The position numbers were made by a program, and so were the translations under genes. From NCBI GenBank assembly GCA_026120185.1, contig JANUWF010001813.1:1054001-1118000 (forward strand): a DNA stretch of 64,000 nucleotides, written 5' to 3'. Positions 57,370 to 64,000 of the stretch are shown here, piece after piece. Origin of the DNA: Voacanga thouarsii (Eukaryota; Streptophyta; Magnoliopsida; Gentianales; Apocynaceae). Position 1 is the first letter of the stretch. Each line of letters starts with the position of its first letter. Under the pieces are notes generated by a model. The model had not been told where the DNA came from and did not search any database. It worked only from the letters and a program-made list of their open reading frames with translations.

Positions 57370-59002
57370 AAGACCATTAGCATGTTTATTCACATAGGCT
57401 CTCACTAGAGATCAAGATTGGAGAAGATGAAGTTGTTAGAATAAATTTACCTTGAAGGTGTTCTTGACCTTAACAGAAATTTTTGGTTTTTGATCCAAAA
57501 GTGCAAGTTGGATTTTGGAGTTTGATGTTAAGAATGGTATTGATGGACTCACGGCAGTGAGTATGTCAAATCTGGAAGTTTTAGAGAGGATTTGAGATGG
57601 TTTGGAGGGGTATTAAGTGTAGGGAAGAGGTAGGTGTTCTTGGTGTAGTGTGTGTGTTCTTGGAGGTTGAAGAAAATCGAGAGATGGTAATGTGCAGCTG
57701 CCGAATTTTTGTAAGAGATAGAGCTGGACGAATTTCTGTAGGGTTTAGGAAGTTGTTTCTCTGATTTGGAAGGGAAAAGGAAAGGTTAGTTGTTACAATC
57801 TTTGAAAAATATTTTTAGAAAGTGAATTTGGAAACTAAATATTCCAAGAATATCTTGATTGTTGGACAGCTTTTGGAAATCTGCCATGGACGAATTTCTG
57901 GGCAGTGTTTTGGCTGAATGAAAGCTGGATGAAGGAGGCTTAGGGTGGCCGAAATTATGGAGTATAATGGTGAAGAGAATGTCTGGTTGTTTGAGGTATA
58001 TTTTATGGAAAGTTGCTAAATCATGGTGGCTGGAATTTTGGTGTCCAAATCAAGGTATGATTACAGAATTTTTTTGGAAATCTTTTAGGCATCCATGGCT
58101 GGATTTTCGTGCAGAAATTTGGGAGGAAAATGGAGTTCTGTTAATGGAGGTTTAAGGGTGGTTTTTGCAGAAAAATGATGGAGTTTCGGCTAGGAGAGAA
58201 TTAGGAAACAAAGCTGGAAAAAAAACCACTGCACAGATTTTTGCAAGGCTGGAATTTTCTAGGCAATTTTCGGCTGCCCTTTTCTAGGCGATTTGCAGAG
58301 GATTTGAAGGGAAATTTCTAGGGCTTTCAAGGCTGGTTTCCAGCCTACTTCATGGGGGAAAAACATGGCTAGGGTGCTGTACAAAAACTGGAAGAAAACA
58401 GCTTGGTTTTGGACCTCCAAAGTTGCGATTTATACAGGATTTTTTTCTGGTTTTGCACCATCTTTGTGCAGTCTGAAATTGGCAGAAATAATTCATGTCT
58501 CAAACTGATATTAAGGCCATTTTTCTGGCAGAATTTGGGAGGGAAAGTCAGCTAAGAAGCTCGACAATTTGAAGGTACAACAAGCTGAAAAATTTCAGCT
58601 CATTCTAAGAAGTAAGATGAACTAGTCTAGAGTGAAATTTCAACAAGCTTACTAGAGGGATTTTTCCCCTTGGAATTTCCTACCATTCTTCCACATTTTT
58701 CAGACCATGAGAAGCCTTTTACTAGGACATTTTGATCTCACAAGATCACAGCATTTTACTGAAATTTCTGGAAAGAAAATGGATAGAACATCTTGATCAA
58801 ACCAAGGAGTTGAAAATTGAGGAAAATTAAGGATCAAGGGAAAATGAATTTCCTTTAAGAAATTCGAGTAGAGTAAAGGAGTGGAATGAGAATACTCCTA
58901 ACATGTCTCTCTTAGGACCATCATCCCTACCTTACTCTAAGCTCATAAGACCGAATTTCCTCCACTAAGCAAAAATAAAATTTAATCTAGCTAAAGCTTC
59001 TA

Positions 59003-59069
59003 TGATGGAATTCGACCCCAAGACCTCAAGAATTAATTCCAAAACTCTAACCACTACACCACAACAACT
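59003..59069 (-). ncRNA. tRNA-like / SINE-like Pol III promoter segment, right arm
   Basis: The inverted partner of 52,918-52,983. The minus strand reads TGGTGTAGTGGTTAGAG (A-box-like) and GGGGTCGAATTCC (B-box-like, with one T changed to G in the TTCGA core). The same length of spacer separates the boxes in both arms. Confidence 0.5.
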
Positions 59070-59314
59070 CTTGTTCTTATTTCCTCTCTAAAATTATTTT
59101 CCTATTTATTTCTCAAGCTATCTCCATATTTTCACCTCAGGCAAAAATTACCATTTTGCCCTTCTCACTCAATAATCATAATCAAGCCCTCTAGACTATA
59201 AAACACAAATTCAATGCACATAAAATCATATAAAAATATATTTAAACATGCAATAAAATATGATATGCATCCCAACCCCCTTACTCTAAGGTTGGTTTTG
59301 GCTGGGGTTTCACA

Positions 59315-60536
59315 TATAGTATGTGCTATGCAATAAACTTATGAGATAAATTCTTGTTGTTGTTTATGAGCCACTGCAGACATGTGTGCTGGCCATTCCA
59401 AATTGATATCTTCCATCGTCCACTGCTAGCTTTCTTAATTATTCTTATATACCATGCACATGAATTTTGCTCGGTGTTGTTCCTACAAAAGGCAATCCAA
59501 ATTGCACTTTTACTCTTTATTACAGTGAACTCGCATCCTTTCCTCATATTTCATAATCTTAAGGCATAAACTGCTTGCTTCTTATCTTGAAAACGCATTT
59601 TATGGCATAACTCCCAATTTATTTCCGACCATTCATTAACATGCAAGTCATCTCCGACATAGAAAAAATCACCTTCAGGTGCTCTCGTACCAATGTCTTG
59701 GAAACTACAATAAGAATGCATATGGGTATCATGTACCGGTATGTATTGTGCTGGTGCTGGTGAAGCCGAAAAGGTCATATAATGTAGGTCTGCATTATAA
59801 TGGTCACTGTTACTGCTGCTGCTATCATCACAGTCATCTACGACGATAGCATCAAACCCACGATCTCCATCCGAGCTAGGGGGCCATCGTTGTCAGATGT
59901 TGGTCCAAGCGAGTCCATGACTGCTACGCCATTAATTATTGGTGGCTCCACTAGTCTAGTCTCATGGACATTAGTGGAAAAAATATGGCCAAAAGACTCA
60001 ACTGGCATTGGCATATGTACATGTTGATTTGGATCAGTAGCCAGATAGTTTGTTAAAGAAGCCACTGATCTTGAAATTTTGTAGCTCGCAATTGGTCCTG
60101 TTGGAGTAGCATAGGTATGTAGGGCCCAACATTGGCTAGATTGAACCCCGTAAGTGAGGTTAATGTTGTGGCAATGCCAGGGTCAAGGTACTAGTCCTGT
60201 GCATGAGGAATCAATGATACACCGGCCAACACCGGTTGTTTGGGGATGCCTTCACATAAATATGTACGCCACCTTCTTTGAAAATATGTGGCAAGGTCCA
60301 AATGGCTTTCATATCAGTTTCATCCCCTAATAAAAGTAACCCCCATTAAACCGTTAAACCATATAAACCCAGGGATACCTCATGGATATCTCTAGTGTTG
60401 ACATCATGCTTTCAGTTCTCATATATGAATAGATTTTTTCGGTCAGCTGCTTAAATGATATTTTTCGTTGTATGTTTAACCTTTTCCGACACGGGCCATC
60501 AAAACAAACTAAACCTCCAGCTTCATAGGAAATCAT
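59315..60536 (-). pseudogene. MULE transposase, N-terminal part (MuDR DNA-binding domain)
   Basis: The start is the ATG at 60,536 (MISYEAGGLVCFDGPCRKRL), which matches the usual beginning of plant MULE transposases: a PB1-like region through FKQLTEKIYSYMR and ISMRYPW. An acidic/serine-rich linker with DDCDDSSSSN follows. The MuDR domain comes next: GDDLHVNEWSEINWELCHKM, RFQDKKQAVYALRL, KGCEFTVIKSKSAIWIAFCR, SCAWYIRI and WNGQHTCLQWLI, ending NLSHKFIA at 59,326. Stops and small shifts occur at 60,352, 60,180 and 59,548. The MuDR domain binds the element ends. About 80 residues normally following KFIA are missing at the palindrome junction. Confidence 0.85.
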
Positions 60537-60689
60537 GCAATCCCGGAAGAAATCGAGAGTTATCGATTACTCAAGAACCATGATTATTGAAAATCAGAGT
60601 TGAGATGAATGTATGTAAAGAGGATGGACAGCTAGCTTGTAAGTATTTCTTCGTGATTGAATTAGCCCGCGAATGAAACTAATTTATAA

Positions 60690-60859
60690 AACAAAGGATG
60701 CATTACGTGATTGCATCCTCTAATACAAAAGACGCATTAACATAATGTGACATCTGACGTAAACGGTCACATCTATGCATCTTTGTAAAAAAAGAAAAGC
60801 TAATTCGATTGAAAAGCATCAAGGACGCAATAATGAATTACATCCTCTGAATTCCACCG
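60690..60859 (+). repeat. MULE subterminal repeats, right end (terminus lost)
   Basis: GACGCA at 60,731 (gacgcattaacataatgtga) and 60,824 (gacgcaataatgaattac) match the left-end repeats. The sequence is cut at 60,859 by the LTR start. Confidence 0.7.
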
Positions 60860-63078
60860 TGTAACACCCCACTACCTAGGCCCAACAGGGCTGGGGATGT
60901 CGCCCCGTCCAAGGGACAAGGGGTCTTTATAACTAGGTTACATGAAAATAAAATAAAACAAAAGACTTTAAAATTAAATTTATTACAACCCAAAAGATAA
61001 ATACTGGCACAAATCCAAAATAAATTATTTGCAACAATCTTTCAAACAACACTTAAAGTAAATAGCATGAGTCTTCAAGCACAGGCAACATTCTAGCTAA
61101 TGATCTCCACAGCAGGATCTTCCTGAAAATATGGTATAAAAGGGTGGTGAGATAAAAATCTCAGTAAGCCCGTGTGTGCTTTAAGTGTCTCAGGTAAAAT
61201 AATTCATGTATGCAGGTTGTAAAAGTTTCATAAGGAAAAGTGCTAGCAAGCAATAAATAAGTGTTGAAAATAAAGAATGGTGTTTCGCTTTTCAAACCAT
61301 ACATGTACAACCACTCAAATGGGTAGCCATGGGTTACCACACGTTGGGCCCCATGACTAAATAACAGTCAGAATGCCACACTTTGTGCAAGCTGACAAAA
61401 GGTAGGTGTACAGCCTACCGGGTGAGATACTCCTCCATCTCTACACCCAAACTTACCGGTTGTCCACTCCGGAACACACAGTCCACATGACTGAAACTTG
61501 CTAGCTCGGACCGGTATGACCTACCGGACTGGCATCCTATCCAGGAAGGACTCACCCCTCAGAGGTGGCCACCTACTGAGAGACTTACCCTAACCCTTCA
61601 AAGACTAGTCCTGGTGGTCTACCCTTATTGAGTACTCAACGTTGATTGTTCACCTTGGGAGAAAATTGATTAAACTTTACTTTATTTGAAAATAGCAATT
61701 AAGGGTTTCCAAAAGTCTAGTCAAGTTGGGTTTTAGAAAAAGTTTAGATTTATGTAAAACTGCTTGTTAAATTTTCAAATGATTTGCTTGACTGAAATAA
61801 AAAGGAAAAACAGTCCTTAATTGCATTTACAAATAAATGTCCATATACATTGCGTTTGCTCGCCACAATAACTTTTGGTCTTCACAAAACTCCATGCAGG
61901 AGCTTACCTGCTTCTTTGCTTGCTCACACTCAAAAGTCTTCCAAGGCTGACCTAACCCCGCCTGGGGTAAACACAAAACATAAAGTCGCATTCAAGCTAT
62001 ACCTGCCTTACATAAATAATTCTTAGCTCAACTAGCTACAACCATGATTAACCATGACCTTAATGTCCTAAGCTCTAAGGCTATATGCTAAAGAATTTTA
62101 TAAAATAAGTCTAGTTTGATAAGTTAAAATAACTAGGGGTTCTAAAATAATTGTTAATAAATTATAGACTCAAATAATAATTCTTGAGTGTTATTAATAA
62201 TAAATAAACTAAGGTTTGAATTTTAAATAATATTAAGTCCTAAATAATTTTAATAAATGATAATTTAAAAATAGCTTTATTATAAATAAATAATAAATTA
62301 AATAATTTTTTAATTAAAATTTTTTTAATAAATAAAATTAGTAATAAATGAATTTTATTAAATTTTGTTTAATAAAAATATTAACAGTCTAATTAAATAT
62401 TCCAATCCAAATCCCCTAGTATTTCGAATTTTGAAGGAAACTATAGTAGTAATTCTAATTTTTTGTAATAAAATTTATTAATGAATATTACCTAGAATTA
62501 ATAAGAAAATAATCTCTTATCATGATTTTCCTAGTGCTAGAAAAGATTCATGATCACATTCTCCATCATCAAACAATAAATTAATCCATTCATGAACATA
62601 CACTTGAACTATCTCATACCATCACATGGCCAAAATCCTACTAAGCATAATCATCAATCATGGTTTCCATGGAACAATAAGAACATAAAAGCCTAATCAC
62701 CTTTGGTGTCACAATATCTAATCATGCTTCAAACATCCATAAAATTCATTAAGCATAAAGAACATACATTGATTCAAAAGGAAAACACATATATCCTAGT
62801 CATATACAACAATTATCATGTCCTAACCCCAATCCCTATATGCATATACTCAATCTCCCAATCATATTCCATCTCCCTATCAACACCTAAGAGACATGAT
62901 TTCAGAATTTAATAAGAGAGATTTAAGAATGAATACTTGATTGTCGAGTACTTTGAAGAAGACAAAAGAAGGTCCACGCGCGATGGAGTATCTTGAATGG
63001 TCCAACGAAACAAACGATCATGGTTGATGTTTGATCAACCATTTCGGTTAGAAGAGAGAGAGAGAGAGAGAGAGAGAG

Positions 63079-63111
<33 letters not shown>

Positions 63112-64000
63112 TCATTAGAATGATCTAATCAAATGGAAGAAGATGAATAAGAAAGTTGTTCTTGACTTACCTTGTTGATGTTCTTGTGATCTTCAAGAAA
63201 AAGGTTGATTTCGATCGGCTTGAAAATTTTTGTTTGCGAGGTTTTGTGTTATAACTACCAGAAATGAGGTTTAGGGATTAAATGGAAGTGATTTGGAGTG
63301 TTTGAGAGTGATTGGAGGTGTTTAGAGTAAGGTTAGGCTTGAAGAAGGTTTGTGTATGTTCTTGGTGTTCTAGGTGAAAATGGAGAGAATTTGGAAGAAT
63401 GCTGCACGAATTTTGGTAGAAGGCTGGCCGAATAGTATGGAATGAGTGAGGGTTTCGGTTTTTAGCTAGAAAAAGAGAGGATGATCAGATTTTTTTGAAA
63501 TTTAAATGGAGGAAATAGTGGAGAGGTTTAAGGTAAGAGGTTTGCTATGGTGCTTTGATCAAGAGAGGTTTCTATGGTCTTCAATGGAGCCGGCTGAACA
63601 AGGAGTTTTTCCTGAAATGATTGAAGGTTAATGTTGCTCAAGGCTAGCCGAAATTCAGTCCATGAAGGCAGAGAAAATTCTGGTTAATTAGCTTAATGCA
63701 AGAGTGGTTTTAATGGAGTAAAAATGCTGAAAATTATTTGAAGTTCAAAAGAGTTTGAATGGAGTGATCTTAGGAGTGTTTTGTGGTGCAGCTATGGAGT
63801 CCTTATGCTCAAGGTAAGAGTGGGGTTTATGGTGTTCAGTCTACAGCTGAGCAAGCTCAATTTTTACAGAGGTTGGAGATGATTTTTGGCCTTAGGCTAG
63901 AAGGGAGCAAGGCTGGAAAATTCTGGTTTCAAGGTGTTCAGAATTTTCGAAGTTTGCAGAATTTTTGGTGCAGAATTTTGCACCCTCTTAGCTCGATTTT
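60860..64000 (-). mobile_element. chromovirus-type LTR, minus strand, running off the window
   Basis: Begins TGTAACACCCC at 60,860, the inverted form of a GGGGTGTTACA LTR end, after MULE sequence. It shares the U5 word ctcagtaagcccgtgtgtgct (61,160) with the LTR at 6,892 and, in reverse, with 28,941 and 45,763. From 61,500 on it aligns with the palindrome centre and right arm (aaccatgatNN tagcac, accttgttgatgttcttg, gaatttttgN). No coding frame is convincing. An A+T-rich block lies at 62,090-62,520 and a mixed (GA)n(TA)n(GA)n run at 63,054-63,110. The far end, and whether an internal region exists, lie outside. Confidence 0.75.
63054..63110 (+). repeat. compound (GA)n(TA)n(GA)n microsatellite
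   Basis: agagag run, then a tatata run, then agagag again. It lies at the place corresponding to the (GA)n run at 57,317 in the related palindrome arm. Confidence 0.95.

Larger units (their letters stand above)
52672..59314. mobile_element. 6.6-kb imperfect palindrome made of chromovirus-like LTR sequence
   Basis: The left end TGTTAAACCCCAGTC and right end GGCTGGGGTTTCACA are inverted copies. The arms align along nearly 3 kb (for example tagagtaagggggttgNgat, the tRNA-like segment, gagttgagatctactc, ggtggatggNNgtagga, tagatcatgatca). The centre (about 55,690-56,275) is single copy and matches, reversed, 61,500-62,060 of the LTR at the window end. So left arm plus centre looks like an LTR lacking its last part, followed by an inverted partial copy. 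The five-base flanks (TTTTC and TATAG) do not match. The arms differ at many positions. Confidence 0.8.
56276..59314 (-). repeat. palindrome right arm
   Basis: Inverted partner of the left arm, ending TTTCACA at 59,314. It has larger microsatellites than the left arm: a (TA)n run at 57,054-57,095 and a (GA)n run at 57,317-57,364. No gene is seen; the minus-strand frame over the (GA)n run is repeat-driven. Confidence 0.8.
50785..60859 (-). mobile_element. Mutator-like transposon (MULE), split by a palindromic LTR element
   Basis: The minus-strand transposase is in two parts (60,536-59,315 and 52,671-51,385), with subterminal copies of a gacgca-based repeat at both ends. The left (3') end also carries gaatagcccttttt and cccaatttgggg near 50,795-50,860. 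The right (5') terminus is cut at 60,860 by an LTR. The element has lost coding sequence at the internal insertion and holds several stops. Confidence 0.85.

Noticed and set aside
52672..59314. Palindrome as a simple assembly or hairpin-read artefact
   Set aside because: The arms differ at many bases and in microsatellite length (short CT run against about 24 GA units). A read-through artefact would give near-identical arms. The centre junction still deserves a read check.

Overview
The window is repeat-rich plant nuclear DNA, apparently from an angiosperm with a large AT-rich genome. The evidence is the dense stack of Ty1/copia and Ty3/gypsy LTR retrotransposons, primer sites matching plant initiator tRNA-Met (TGGTATCAGAG), a chromodomain-bearing gypsy element, a plant MULE with MuDR-type and SWIM domains, a plant L1-type LINE tail and a Stowaway-like MITE end. 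I recognise no host protein-coding gene, rRNA or intact tRNA gene. Nearly all longer reading frames are decayed pieces of mobile elements. The species cannot be named from this sequence.

Region 1-21,066: a minus-strand LTR and leader of a gypsy-like element (1-1,705) abuts an old plus-strand copia element, 'Copia A' (1,706-21,066). Copia A carries a four-level nest. A minus-strand chromovirus-type solo LTR (6,892-18,400, duplication GAAAA) sits in its reverse transcriptase. A copia-type solo LTR (7,836-15,526) sits in that LTR. A protein-less LTR element (9,841-15,494) sits 27 bases from the end of that second LTR. Target-site duplications and a 69-bp tandem repeat whose phase is restored when the insert is removed support the order.

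Region 21,067-28,471: rearranged minus-strand copia remnants, comprising an LTR piece, an RNase H-only pol piece and a U5 piece, then a 5'-truncated LINE, leader sequence, a solo LTR with perfect duplications (24,154-26,117), a complete 1.95-kb LTR with primer site, and a truncated MITE.

Region 28,472-46,125: a plus-strand chromovirus (Tekay/Del-like). It has a truncated 5' LTR, an unrecognised acidic reading frame where gag should begin, protease, reverse transcriptase, RNase H, integrase, a chromodomain and a 3.48-kb 3' LTR. A younger full-length copia element, 'Copia C' (31,698-40,142, duplication ATTAC), splits its reverse transcriptase.

Region 46,126-50,784: minus-strand gypsy sequence whose reverse transcriptase and RNase H were lost by an in-frame deletion, its leader and LTR, and the polyprotein tail of a further copy upstream of that same LTR.

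Region 50,785-64,000: a minus-strand MULE whose transposase is split by a 6.6-kb imperfect palindrome built from chromovirus-like LTR sequence (52,672-59,314), each arm carrying a tRNA-like Pol III box pair. A related minus-strand LTR (60,860 to the window end) cuts off the MULE 5' end.

No working gene set or pathway is present. The main interest is structural: nest order, the unknown reading frame in the chromovirus, GC-rich leaders in AT-rich elements, and the palindromic LTR element.
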